Part shown: positions 12,112-24,925 of the stretch, piece after piece | Layout of the letters: each line of letters starts with the position of its first letter | Numbering within the stretch: the first letter of the stretch is position 1 | Assembly (NCBI GenBank): GCA_965178125.1 | Contig: OZ237766.1 | Location: 496,001-560,000 of the forward strand | DNA from: Bilabrum cf. latius | Lineage: Eukaryota > Bigyra: Bicosoecida > Bigyra > Bicosoecida | DNA: 64,000 nucleotides | Reading direction: 5' to 3' | Program-made: the position numbers and the translations under genes | Notes under the pieces: generated by a model | What the model was told of the DNA's origin: nothing | Seen by the model: the letters and a program-made list of their open reading frames with translations, nothing else | The model's database searches: none

Positions 12112-12830
12112 AGTGGGCCCCCTATGTTGAGTTTGACCAAAATACGAGGCTTTCAAGATGCCTTGATTCTGATAATTTTTGAGCTCATGAAACCGCTTCT
12201 GCCTAAGATCTCGATACTGGGGCGCTTCTAGCCGATTTGGTGTTACATGGATAGGGTCGTGTCACACGCACAGATAGAGTCTCAGGTCTAGCTTTTATAT
12301 AGTGCATTCCCCTATACATTTAATCTTCGTGCCAGCGGTTGAGTTTATGCATTTCTATTGCCGTGTCGTGAAACAGTGTTTCGGCAATGCTAGCCGCTCG
12401 GCGATAACGCCGATTATGATAAACAATTCGATTCAGGGTGGGACCGCAAATATTTCGCGCGAGTAGAGCATCCAAGAATGGGTATATGTGGGTCATCGCT
12501 AGGCGACTTGTCAAACGATACAAGCTAGGATAGCAAAACTGCATCTCATGCTTTCGATTCCAGCCAAGACTGTCACCGAAGCTGTAAGTATGCCGGCTTT
12601 CCTACTGAGAAGTTCAGTGGCACACACCAGTTATTATCGCGATTATGACATAGTACATAGCGGAATCAAGGCTGCATTTGTCAGGCCGATGGCGAGGTTG
12701 CGGCCTATCGAAGCGTTGGTACAGCAAGTGATGCAAGTCGGCAAGCATAATGTGCATTTGAGATGCTAACTATACACTAAAAGAGCTACTGGTGGCATTA
12801 TTGGAGTCTGTTGGACAATTTTGGTCCATC

Positions 12831-13195
12831 ATGGTGAAACGTAGAGCCGTATGTACGTATCCCCTGCACCACGACGCTCCGCGAGTTCGCCCCGCAGAGA
12901 CGTCAACAAAACCAGGGCCGCACTCGCCACGACAAGCACCGGATGCCAAATCGCCAGAGGTCTAGAATGATAAATCCTCTGAACTATACAAAGTGCCGGA
13001 ACACCATGGCAAAGATGGGAACGTGATCGCTGCATCGGGCAAATTGGCGACTGTTCCGACAACGACAGGACCGGCCAATGGACAGAAAACGCCCTCATTA
13101 TACAAGGTAAGCTTGTCTTTAGGGTTCCGTCTAGCTCCAATGCGCTATATTGTACAGATTGACCACGATTCAGGCTCCATCCATTTCATACTTAC

Positions 13196-13231
<36 letters not shown>

Positions 13232-16202
13232 CCTGCGTGACCTAGTGCGCGAGCTGCACGAGCTGCGGGACCAACCCCTCGTGCTGGCCGAGCTGGCCCC
13301 TTTTGCTCCCCCCGGGGCAACGCTTGAGGACATCACCGGTTAGAACGAGCGAACAAGCTCGGGGAAATCGTCTCCCATGGGCGAAGGACGATCGCCTGCG
13401 GCCTCCTCCTCGCATCGCGGCGGCAGGGGCCGCTCACGGTCATGGTCGCACGCCGACCCAGCATCGAGAGACGGGCAGAGCTCACTGTCCCCTTCCCGAC
13501 GGGCCAAAGCCAAGGAGAAGACGGCTGAGCTCGTCAGCAGGTGGCTCTCATCCCGTTCCGGCGCTAGCTCTAGATCGAGATCCTGGTCGGGTTTCCTAGA
13601 CACTGCTGCGGCCGGGGGGTCCTCCATCGGCGGGGGATCGTGGAGCAGCTTTGAGAGGCTGGACGTGCATGCGCATGGGGCAGGGAGAAGGGGTTCTCGA
13701 TCCGGATCTAGGCAATTGAATCGAGTGAAGCAGCCAAGGCACAGCGGCAGTGGCAGCGGTGCCACTGCAGGGGGAGACAATAAATCGCAAGGCCCGAATC
13801 CACATCCTCAGAGCACTGATAGCACAAGCACCAGTCGTGTGACGGCTAGAAGCTCCAAATGGACCCAGGCTGGATCGACCACTCCCAGCTCTGGGGCAGC
13901 CGTGTTCCACCGGACCGATGGATCGTACGACGGTTCACCGATGGCGGGCACTGCTGCTACAACTACAGCGACTACTGTGGGGACAATCGTGACATCCTCC
14001 GCCTTTGCTGCTGCGGACGTAACCAGCGTGACTGGCACGTCTGGCCACCAGCACGGCAGCCGCTCGTCTTTGCCTCACCTGCAAGCTACGGAGCATCAGG
14101 TCATTACGAGACGGGAGTATGGGGGTCCATCCAGCAACACCACGAAGAAATAGAGAAAAGCATACGTAGAACATGCAACTGGCATCCGGGACAGAGACGG
14201 CGATGCTGGTGGATCAGATCGCCGTGCCCAAGCCGGGCGAACTCCCGGAATCCTGTCTCCCACATCAGCAGGGGTGACGAGCACGCCTGATGCCGAACGT
14301 GGTCAAAACATGCGGGTTTCATCTATGGGTCTCTCAACTGATAACAGGACTGGGCGGTCACGAATCGAAGCAGGCGGCAGTTGCAGCGAGGCAAGCTGCG
14401 GGAGCATCGGCATCGATGAAGAGGAAGTGGAAGGAGAAGATGAGGCCAGTTTCACCGACCCTGAGGAACTAGAGGAGCACCGAAAATTCCTCGCGGCTCT
14501 GGCGAAGTTCCGTGTGGCGAATGTACCCGCAGCTGCTCTGGAGTAGGACGGCTGGGGAAGCCCAGGCAGCGAGGCCGACCGTGCCAGCGATCGAGCCAGC
14601 GAGTCGGCGAACGATGCGCCATCCCCTCCTGCAAATGGCACCAGATCCAACTATCCGGACAGAGAGGAGCACCCAAAACCGGCGAAGGAAACCATTTCCG
14701 GCCTTCAAAAAAATGGCCTCACCGCCGGAGACACGCAGGGGCTGTTGCCCACGGCCCAGGATGCCGGCATGAAGCTTCCACCAGCCGACATGAAGCTTCC
14801 ACCAGAGCAGTCAGTGCCGACTACTGGCAATGAAGAACCGCTGGGTAGGGCGCCTTCATTTCAGAGTGCAACAGTGGATGCGCAAATGAGGCCTTCAAAC
14901 ACACCGAGTCCTGCGGTAGTGCCTGGTGCTGACCGTGGCATGCTCACACGAGCCGCTGTGCAGGCACGGCTCGCATCTGCTACCGAGACCAGTCAGGTAG
15001 TCCCAATTCCGACCAGGAGGGTGTATTCACACAGCGAGTTAGAACCTGCAGACCATCTCGCTGCTGCAGCTCACCGGAGCAAGGCATGGCTCAAGTCGCG
15101 CGGGATCGCCGGGTCGGACCGATCTGTAGGTCGCAAGGGCACCGGCACTGAGCGGCGGGGCGACTAGGCAGATGATGAGCACGGGTCATCAGTTTCGAAA
15201 AGAACGGGGCATGGCCGGCGAAGCAGGCGGGCATCTGCCTGGGGGTCAGATGATGGCGATGGCGACGGCGGTGATTCTGCGGACGATGAGGCAAGGAGCG
15301 CAAACACGCAGCCGGTAAGCTTAGCTCAAGACTCCGGCGGGGCCCGAGACACTACGCAGAAACGCGCGGTACTTTAGCCCAAGGGCAGCATGCGATTGAT
15401 GCAGCGCGTATCGCAGCGGCGGCAGTCGGAAGATGCAGCGGGCCTCGGGATGCTCTCATCCATGCACGGATTGTCGCCCACTCGGCGGAAGAGCTCGCTG
15501 GGGGAGTCATCCGGGCTGTTCTCCTACATGGACAAAGAGGCCACCTACAGGACTCCTGGGACCAATCCACCGGTGGAGCGACCTGCCGATGGCGTGCTGC
15601 CGCACGTCGGCAGGGATCGTTCGATCAGGCTAGAGTACTCCAGCGTCAGTAGGAGTGGTAGTGCTGCCTCCCGGGCCGGCACGGGTGTTGGAAGTGCGCC
15701 CAACGCAGCTAATCCTGCAGACGGTGGCACTGGCAATGCATCAGGGGGAGAAGGTAATCATGGGAATCGAATCGAGGTCGTGAATCAGCACGGCGAGATT
15801 CACGGGTTCTCTGGGTGCTCACTCAGCGACCTCTTGGCTCAAAGCGGGGATGGAGCAGCAGGTATTGAAGCAAGGGGTGACCCGATGCCACACGGAAAAG
15901 AGGCACCCTCCAAAAGCGATGCCAAAGCGAAGTAGATGAAGCACGGCGGCGAGCCCGGTGCGAGTGGAAGCGGGGATCTGCGGGAAGGGGCTGCGGAGTC
16001 CACTTCGAGAGCAATGAGAGATGTGAGCGTTGGGGACGTGCCCAGTTTGGAAGCACGCGTGGCGACTTTGAAGTAGTACAGGAGGCGGGGGGTCATGATG
16101 AAGGAGTAGGCCGAGCGAGGCGGGCGTGTTGACGGGGATTGGGAAGGCGGTGACGAGGATGAGTCGGGGCTCTCTGGCAGTTCAAGCTGGGGCATGTCGT
16201 GA
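12831..16202 (+). CDS. Paralogue A, serine/arginine-rich protein of unknown function
   Basis: Model: exons 12831-13106 and 13200-16202 with a 93-bp phase-0 intron (GTAAGC...ACGCAG), 1092 residues, TGA stop. Start: ATG 12831 is the first in frame after TGA 12759. The second exon opens with ten CAG codons, then RDLVRELHELRDQPLVLAEL. Much of the rest is Ser/Arg/Gly/Asp-rich and probably disordered. Conserved islands shared with the gene at 27544 are EELEEHRKFLAALAKFRVA, GSMRLMQR, TPGTNPPVERPADGVLPHVG and VPSLEARVATLK. In-frame TAGs lie at 12963, 13341, 14151, about 14545, 15165, about 15375, 15933, about 16071 and about 16107. No known domain is recognised. The intron position and phase match the paralogue, which supports both models. 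Confidence 0.85.
13197..13229 (+). repeat. CAG repeat coding polyglutamine
   Basis: Eleven CAG triplets in a row straddle the 3' splice site: the first belongs to the intron acceptor and ten code Gln. The same place in the paralogue (27875 on) reads Lys-TAG-Gln-Lys, so a TAG there lies opposite this Gln tract. Confidence 0.9.
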
Positions 16203-16529
16203 CTCGTGAGTGAATATAATATGTCTGAGTCAAAGCACGCACTACCCAACTACAACGACCACCCCAAGAGGCAATCGCACTGGGCAGGTCGAACGGATCA
16301 GCAAGCTCACGCGGGCATGTCGTGACTCGTGAGTGAGCTTGAAAAATTTACCAGATGGACGGGTCTCGAATTTCTGGTAACGTATCCGGATCCGATGCCA
16401 TGGCGATTCTGCTATGATTGCTGGCGTTTGCTGTAGGCCTAGTTAGTGTGCATCCCAATGGACTAGCATCCTGGGGAATCCAGATGAGCATCACCCAGTT
16501 CTCACCATTTGTCCGTGGCTAAATCTGGA
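16203..16529. other. Spacer between convergent genes, with a duplicated gene end
   Basis: GGGCATGTCGTGACTCGTGA at 16190-16209 spans the last codons and TGA stop of paralogue A. The same sequence recurs at 16314-16333. The 124-bp segment between the copies looks like a local duplication or a deletion scar. No gene seen; it must hold both 3' ends of the convergent gene pair. Confidence 0.7.
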
Positions 16530-19500
16530 TCAACCCTTCTTTTGCACCCTGGTCCGAAATAAGCCGATCCCACTTGTACGATTGCTTTCATTCCTCCGCT
16601 CCATCCGGCTTCCACACATCCCGATGGCTCCGTTCACCCTTTCCAGTGTTTTCCGTCTCATGCCCCCGCTACCAATAATCATGCCGGTCTATCTGTTGCC
16701 TGCTTGCTCACTCACCAGGCCTCCCGTCAAGGCTACATCGTCGGATAGCACCAACGCTCGTCTCTGATGTTTGCGTCTCTACCCAAACCCAGGAACGACT
16801 GCGCTCGCACTGCTGCCCCTTGCCGGTCCAGACTCAGAGCCCCCGCCCATACTCGTTTTCTGACTGCCAGCGAGCATTGGGTTCTCAAAGCCCGATGCCT
16901 TAAGCCCCTTGTGCTACACCGCGCTAGCGGATTCCGAGCTAGCCTCTAGATCTAGGACCTTTAACCGCAATTTCTCCCTCTTGCGACGGATCACCTGTGG
17001 ATCCTCTGGGTCTTCCTACAAGATGCTCCACCAGAACATGACAAACAGTATAGATACACACATGATACTGCCCACGCCTGCCATGTATGTAAGCCCTAAC
17101 GCTGCTATGTCGAGCTGACTCCCGAATTGCGCTTGCAAGGCAGCATCCTGCCTCAGTGCCGCAACGGCATTCAGGGCAACCGCCAAGGAAGTTAGAAGCA
17201 GCGCACCTAGCTTTCCCGCCAGCTTCCACACATATTCCTTCAGGAATGGAGAAGCATTGTAGAAGATTGCGGCAGCCGTCACCATGACTAGCATCTGCAT
17301 TGTTGCCCCTAATATCACCCGAATTGGCTCCTGCGGCACCTCCAGGGGCTCGAAGCATGCAATCAGAAACAGCACCATCCAATCCACCACTCGAATCCAA
17401 GCCTTCGAGGCTCGATAGTCTCCTGCTGCAAAGTCCGCGAGTCGGTGCGTCTGCGGCAGGATCCGTGCACGGTCTCTCACGGTTTCAAGCAGCTGCAGTG
17501 CAATGGCAGGTGACACACTAGCGCCCCATCTCCGGCTGGCCGCGCGTCGCCTGGGCCCCCCGCCTCTCCTGCTCTTGGACGACCGGCCCGCCTTTGCTGC
17601 TCGCCCAACCCCTTGCTAGCTAACCCGAACCAGGGCCAGCTCTAGACCGTCCTTGGCAGACTCGCCGCTGGCCTCGCTTGCCGCCTGGCGAGATGACAAG
17701 AGAGTCATCGACTGGGAGGTAGCAGAGGCAGGGGCAGAGGCACTATTGAGCCTCGCTGGCCTGGATTCATCCTCACTAGTGGTTCGACTGCCGCGAGCCC
17801 CTGAACCTGCTTCTGTCGAACCGGGTCCTTCCGGCAAGATAGCACCGGCCGAACCCACAGCAGCCGAGTTCTTGCGGCTTTCAGATACTGCAGCTCCAGA
17901 GCGACGTCTCCCAAGCCGTAACATCCTCGTAGGGGCGGATACCCCGAGATCTGAGGCCACGCTGGCAAGGGTAGCACTCTAGTCCTTCTCGGCTGGATCT
18001 ACACCGCTGGTCTTGATCTTCTCTTGATCTTCCAGTATCTGCTTGAAAAGAAGCATCTGTTCGTCTTCGTACTTTCGCCTCAGCTGTTTAAGGGATAAGA
18101 ATTGTGCACGGGCCCGTCTACTGCTCTCAGACTTGCCTGCTGCATCCGGTGGCGAATCTAGCACCCGGGGACCTGTCGTGCCCCTGCGGGATGCTGGTCG
18201 TGGCGATTCGGATGACTTGGGCCGCACACAGACGCACTTCGTACACGCAAGTCTACTCGAGTCGTCCTTTGTTCTTGCTTGTTCCCTGGTTGCCTTCTTG
18301 AATAAATGCTTGGCTGAACTAAGCCATTCCGATGCCGGTGATGCCGCAACAGTCTTGTCTATTTCGGGCAGGATCACCCGCAGTAGGAACACAGGGAGGC
18401 CCACAATCACCACCAGGGTAGAAATCAATGACAACAGCATGGATCCGAGGTGCGCAGCATCCCTGTAGCAAACCACGGTTGGATCGTATGCAAGCAGCAT
18501 TGCGCCATCGCTCTACAGGCTCTGGTCATGACCATACGTCGCAAGAACCTGCGCCACCAGTTGTTCATCGTCAAAACTGCTGCTAGTCCAGTTTCTTGGG
18601 TTCTCACTGTGCCCTGACGGGTCTGACCCGTTATAGGCCGACAAGCCTTCGCTCTCATTCAGCCCGAGCGCCGCGACCGGCAGCGCTAGCTCTCTCACCG
18701 CCTGCGGATCTGCCAAACTAGCCAGAACTGACGGTGTCCTGCAGTCAAGTACCTGCACCACCGTGGTGCATACGACGGCGTACAACAGCGCGGTGATCGT
18801 CAACATGGCCCGCGACACGATCGCCACCGATGTCGATCCGTCGCCGGTAAGCACGCCGCCTATCTTGCTGGTTTCATCGTCAGCACTTTGCAGGACCGAT
18901 GAGCCGGGAGAAGGCGACGTTGCAGAAGACGATGAGATCTCCAGCGCGCCAATCAACACACCGGCGCTCGATCGTCGTCTACTGCGGGCATGGGAAGAAT
19001 CTACCGCATCGGAGGGGGCCTGCAGCCCTCCACCCGGCCGCATCTCGGTCCCAGTTGCACCTGGATCCTAGCCAGGGCCCCTTTCCGATGAAGACACCGC
19101 GGCCGCATGTTTAGCCGATGGCAAGCCTGTTCTCCAGAAAGTGATGTACCCGCCTATTGCTAGCATGACACTTGCAACCAGTAGGAGCATCTCCTGCCCC
19201 AGCTTGGTGCCTGTGATGCAATCCGGGTGCACGAGTGTGGAGCTCTCAAACCGGAACACGTCAAGCATGCGCACCACCGTGTAGTACCATTCTGGCAGGC
19301 CCGGGTGCACCGCTCTACCGGCCTGGGCCACAGTCTGCAGCAGCGCAGCGGTGTATAGGGAGAATTGCACAGCTCTCTTGGCTGCAAGAGACAGAGAGAT
19401 GCCGCGCCAGTAGGCCACTAAGCAGACAGCGAGCAGCAACAGCGAGCCGGCGAATAGCACGCCCCCGCCATAGAGTACGACCGGCTGCAGAAGTAGCCAC

Positions 19501-22500
19501 ATGGGAGGGGAGCTGGGGCACAGCTTGCAAGTGCCATCTTTCTGGGGGAACCGACCTTCCTGGCACCGTGAGCATCCAGTGGATCCTTGCCTGTATCCTT
19601 CACCGCACATGGACGCCTACAGCACGGCATCCCAGCCCAAGCAGCGTGCTTCCGCTGGGGCATTGCACCGCAGCACCAGTTCACTGCTCCCTTCCTGCGA
19701 CCAGTAGCCTGGGAGCGGATGCGCCTTGAATCCGCCGGGACAGGCTGCCCCCGCGGGGCATGGCCTGCACTCGTCACCCGCCCCATAGGCGCACACCAAG
19801 CCAGTCCGCACAGCATCTCTGTCGGCACATAGAGCTCCTGGCTCTGGATACCCCATGCACTGCTCCACGTACTCGATGCCGCCCCGAAGTATCAGGCCCA
19901 CGACCCCCCCACTGCCATCCATTTGATCAGCCACAGCTGCTACGGGCAGACTCATTCCACCGTATGTGCGCTGCTACCCCGCATCCGCAGTGTCAGCCGC
20001 GGAATGGTCCTACGGCTGCTCAGCTGCGGCCATGATGACACATCCCTGAATTTCACCTCCCTAGGCTGCCACGCGCCCTCCCTGCGCCCTCCACTAGCTC
20101 AGCAAGGCTTCCTCGCTACACAGCTCCATCGCAAGGCGGGTGGTCGTAGCATCTAGCACAACCGAGATGTTCGTACTGGATCGGAGCGACCTGCGAGCGC
20201 TGGGCGATGGGTTAGACCTACCTAAGCTGCTGCCGGTGCTACCGTTCGCGTTCGTCTGTAGCCAGTCGAGGGGCGGTGGCCAATCAATGCTAGGGTGAAC
20301 GGATCCATTGGATGCTCGTAACGGAGGTGGCGCAATCAGCATGGCGTGAGGCCCGCATGTTCCTGCTCTGAGGTCAGGCAGGGAGCTCACTTCGTCGTCT
20401 TCGCCCTAGGAATCAGCGCCCACTGCATTCCCGCACACACTCTGCTGCGAAGGAAGCCGCACCTGGGCGATATCGAACTGAGGTGATGCAGCCAGGACTT
20501 CCGCTTGCACCCCGCCCACAAATACCAGCGCCGATGGTGGCAAACACGGAACCCTCGACGCACCGCCTGTAGCCAGCGGGCATGCCACGGTGACCACCGC
20601 AGATCCACTGACGACCAGCTCAGGTCCAACCCAAGCAGTGACTGCTGATCTACCGGAAGATCTAGCCGCTTGCTTTGCAATCTGCATGGCCTTCTACACG
20701 GGATCATCGGCTTCATCACTGACTTCCTCGGTTCCATTACTGAGGTCACGGCCATGCAAACCCCTGAATCTCCTCCCCGCTCCGTCCGCGCTAGGATCAT
20801 CCGAAGCAGTCGATGCAGATCCACCAACCCAAGCAGATATATCTCGAGACGCGCGACCTAGCATTGCGGCCGCAGACCCTGGCGCGGGTGACGTGCTGGT
20901 TGCACCATCTGCCGCGCTGCCCCACACTGCATCAGGTAGTCTGGTCAAAATATCTGCCGGCTTGGGCCAGCGGACTGGCTACAGGCGAGCGGGGATGGCA
21001 ACGGCAACGGGACGCTAGTATGCTGCATTTTCTGCTGGACCGGGCAGCTCTGAAATGGAATTGGCGGATACTTCATAATCCAGCCCTTCCTCTTCGGACA
21101 GAAGCGCCAGCGTTGCTGCTTCATCGGCGGCGGTACTCGTCATGGCGCACACTATCCACACCGTGCGAAGCCCGTCACCCATGGGCGCGTTGTCCATGGT
21201 ACTACTGTCCAACATTGCCCGTACGATGCTTATGTTCACCTTGGGTTTGCTCAAGTCTGCCAATGCAGCCGCCGGTCGCTGCACAAATTGCAACGCTGGC
21301 ACCACGCCAAGCGCCGGTGAATCGCCTGACACCTCCTCGCGATCCTACGAACTGTGCGCCTTGCATACAACTAGAATGGTCTCACCCTCCGCAGGGGTCA
21401 CAGGCACCTCAATCCCGAATCGCGTTTCCTCCCGCACCGATGAAACTAGGGCACTTTGCACCAGAGGGAAGGAAACATCTTCCTAGTTCGGGGGGGAATT
21501 TAGCAGCATTGATGCCTCGAGTGACGATGGGTGCACCCCTAGGTCATCAGCCCGTCGTCGCAACTCGGAATAGTCGCCCACCGGTTCGAGGACCCACACC
21601 TGCACATCCTCACCAAATCCTCCCGGCACGTTGGATCCAGGGGAAGGAGACGGGGAGACAAGCGGCGAAGGGGACGGAGATGTACTTGGAATCGGCTCAA
21701 TGTATTCGAGCTGCAGGATCCAAGTTGCATCGCGTCCAGGGGACCCAACGGCCAGATTGGTGACTCCACCGCTCGACACATCCGCAAGGGTTGCAAGCGA
21801 AGTACCAAACAGGGAACTTTCGTCCAACACACTATCTAACCCGCCCTCATCATTTGAGACTTTTTGGTGCGCCTTAACCATCCCGTTTGATCGTAGAAAT
21901 ATGATCCACACTGCGCCTGCATCAAACGCACCGTCATCGTCTCTGGGTGCTCCTGCAGCAAGATCAACCACCCCGTCTCCATCGAGGTCACCTAGCACGG
22001 CAAGTGAGCGCCCAAAGCGGTCATTGAAACCAAACGTACCCGACAAGCCGCCTGCCCTGTTTGAGATTTTCTGGTACCCCTTGACTGTCCCGTTGGATCG
22101 CAAGAACAGGATCCAAACTGCTCCTGCATCAAACGCACCGTCATCATCATTGGGTGCTCCTGCCGCAAGGTCTACCACCCCATCACCATCAAGATCACCC
22201 AACTGGGCCAGCGAAAATCCAAAATTACCATTCTGGTCCAGATCCCCATCAAACAAGCCTTGCAGCATTGAGATTTTCTAGTGGACCTTTACCGTCCCGT
22301 TAGAATGCAGGAACAGGATCCAAACTGCGCCGGCAGCCCGCACACCGTCATCATCCATAGGTGCCCCCACCGCAAGATCCGCCACCCCATCACCATCCAA
22401 ATCACCTAGCTGGGCGAAAGAGGACCCAAACATTGTAGTTGCGCCAAGTTCCCTCTCGAACCTTTCGTCCGTGGCCGAAACATCACTGTGACTTGTGACC

Positions 22501-24925
22501 TGAAGCACGAAGTCAGCACCACCAAGGGCATTCAAATTACGATTAGAGCATATGCGAAGGGCTGGTCTTAGCACATCGCACGGTTGCCATCTTTCTTCTA
22601 AATGCACCGCATTGATCAGGGAACGACGCCTAGAAAACGGGTTGCTGGTTGTAGTTGGGTTCGGGGTGCTACTCGGAGTCACACTCTGGCTCGCGGTGGG
22701 GCTTGGGGACGAGGTAGGGCCGATTGAAAGCGTGGGGCTGACGTTGGGCGCGAGCGACGTGCTTGGAGATGGGATCGGTGCGACCAAATCGAACTGCAGG
22801 ATCCATGCGGCTCCCGCGTTCTTGCTTTTCGGAGCCCCCACGGCCACCGTGACAACCTTATCACCAGTCGCATCCCCAAGGGTAGCTACAGCATTCCCAA
22901 ACAAATCACCTTGCACCAGCTGCCCAGGGAACCCAACCTCGGTGCCTGAGAGTTTCCAGTGCCGCTTGACGGTCCCGTTGGATCTCAGCAACATAACCCA
23001 AACGGCACCTGCCTGCTCTCCACCATCGCTGGCCAGTTCTGCTCCAACCGCAAGATCCGCCGCCCCGTCACCATCCAGATCGCCTAGTTTGGCTAGTGAA
23101 GATCCGAATCGGCTACCTGAAGAGGGTTCCTAGCCGAACCCTCCTGTAGTACCCGTGATAGCATGTTGCGCCGTGACCTTCACCAAGGGTTGGGCAAGAC
23201 CGGGAGCTTGCAGAGTTCGAGGGCATCGGACGGAAGAATTTATGGAGGAGATCGGGCTTGATGCCGCAGCCGACAATGTAACGATCAGAGCTGGGGCTGG
23301 TGGTGCCAAGAAGAAACCTGAGCTGTCTTTCACTGACACTTTGCTGGCCAGCGTTACCGATACAATCTCAGTGCCGACAGGTGCCCCAGAGATAGCCGGC
23401 TTGATTATCCATGCCCTTTTGCTGCCTGCCCGGACCACGCTGGAGATCCCGGTGACTGTTGCTTTGCCTCCTTTCGATGTCACCGAAAATGCAGCAGCGC
23501 TGATGGGACCTCCTTCTGCTGACACCACGTTGCAGCTAAATGTGGCAATGATCCAGTTGGTGCTAGCATCGATGGCGGCATTCTATAGAGTTTCGCCTGA
23601 GACCGGCAGGTACTTCTCGTGGACTGTCTTCTCAATGGTGTAGTACGACGTAGCCGAATTTTGTACGTGCATTCGAAAGGTGATGTCGCCGGAGCCGGTG
23701 CCTGGGGGCGACCAGCGAATGACCATGCCGGTCTTGTTGCCAAACTGCGCGTGGCTCACGCCATTGCAGCCCGGGATCCTCCTACTGCGGCAATCAAAGT
23801 GTGAGGGAGATCCAAGCCTAACTACCAGTATCTTGGTGTTTGGGGCGTGTACGAGTCGAGGGGCGCAACTATGGGCTACTGGCGTAAAAGGGGTGGGCAA
23901 ATACGAGGCAATCGGGCACGTAGCAATTTAAATCGAGCACATGCGCACCTTTCTCACATGTTGCTGCTCCCTAGTCCGTCCAGAAGCGACCCGACAGCAG
24001 CAGTGCCCACGTTCTGCGCAGTAGGGCTCTCTCCGTACGGGTACGCGAAAATCCACGCACCTACCAGGGCTGCCGATGAGTCAATTCTCGATAGGCACAG
24101 GAACAAGTCGCCATGAGCGGTTCCATCGTACCCATCGGCGATTTCTGACGAGCATGCGGAGTTCAAGTGAAGCCTCATGTCCCATGGGCTGCCCGAACTG
24201 CTGCTGGTGTACAGACCTTGGTAGGTGCTGGTACAGCCAAAGGCGTCGTAATGCCCTGTAGAGCATGCTGGTACAGTCGCCACCAGAGACACAAGTACAC
24301 TAATAAAGGCGCTCAATTTAGCTGTAGTTCCGACGGATGTCACCGTACTGTGCGATCGTAAGGACATGATCAACACGGCACCCCAGTGTAACCAATTAGC
24401 CGGACAAGAGCCGCTCCTGCTGGAAGGCTCGGTCGCCAAATCGTTCAAAACAGGACTATCCATGCCCTCAATTCGATCAAAGCCCTCCTTCTTGCCGTTG
24501 AATTGCTATACCTACACCAGAAATGCTCGACTGTGGCACTCTGTAGTGATTGAGCTGATATCACAGTCTATATGTGCACCTTCAGCCAGATTCGGCCATC
24601 CTTGGGCGTCAATATACTCCAAACATGGCCAACATGAACTATGCAAGTCCTAGTAACCCAGGGTACTATAATACAGCATTTTAGCGGGAGAAATATGGCA
24701 ATGAACTAGATTATCTACAATACCATCACCAGACTCAGACGTGGTACTAGGAGCGTTTTTCGCGGCAATTGCATTCAATGCGGCGAAAACAACTACCAGT
24801 ACACTTGTCCTGCGTGCATAATACAGGTTAGGAGAACAAAAGGACGGGTAATGAATGGTGGCCCAAATTGGAGCCTTGTAAGCATCAGGCCAATATCGGC
24901 TGCACAATCTAGCTCCTCCAGACAT
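16530..24925 (-). CDS. Giant FG-GAP / cysteine-rich / multi-pass membrane protein
   Basis: Model on the minus strand: exons 24925-23958 and 23868-16530, an 89-bp intron (GTGAGA...CATAG), 2768 residues, TGA at 16530. ATG 24925 follows an in-frame TAA. About 25 in-frame TAGs and no other stop. Near residues 39-56 a hydrophobic stretch (VLVVVFAALNAIAA) is a likely signal or anchor. A degenerate FG-GAP-like module lies in exon 1. Residues about 577-1040 hold six FG-GAP repeats (FGSSLAKLGDLDGDG, DLAAGAP, GAVWILFLRSNGTVK), the calcium-binding beta-propeller module of integrin alpha chains and many secreted proteins, with Ser/Pro/Thr linkers. A cysteine-rich region (CRPCPAGAACPGG, CGEGYRQGSTGC) follows at about 1650-1770. 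The last third has about eight to ten hydrophobic segments and a cytoplasmic-like basic tail. A surface adhesion or sensory role is inference. Confidence 0.88.
22278..22280 (-). other. Diagnostic UAG codon inside an FG-GAP repeat
   Basis: Minus-strand reading: GTC CAC TAG AAA ATC. This repeat reads VKVH-TAG-KIS. The sister repeats in the same protein read VKGYQKIS and VKAHQKVS, and a more distant one VKRHWKLS. HQKIS is also the usual form of this motif in related FG-GAP proteins, as I know the family. This is the clearest single site showing that TAG stands for glutamine. Confidence 0.9.

Larger units (their letters stand above)
11479..12830. other. Spacer between kinase gene and first paralogue
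   Basis: Apart from the weak acidic frame, I see only short frames on both strands (for example 12548-12769 + and 12544-12320 -) without recognisable features. An exact copy of the dispersed word TGTGACGAGTG lies at 11979, outside any convincing gene. A 12-bp inverted repeat lies at 12051-12111. Confidence 0.4.

Noticed and set aside
13145-13336. Minus-strand frame with a run of cysteines
   Set aside because: Antisense of the CAG repeat in paralogue A.
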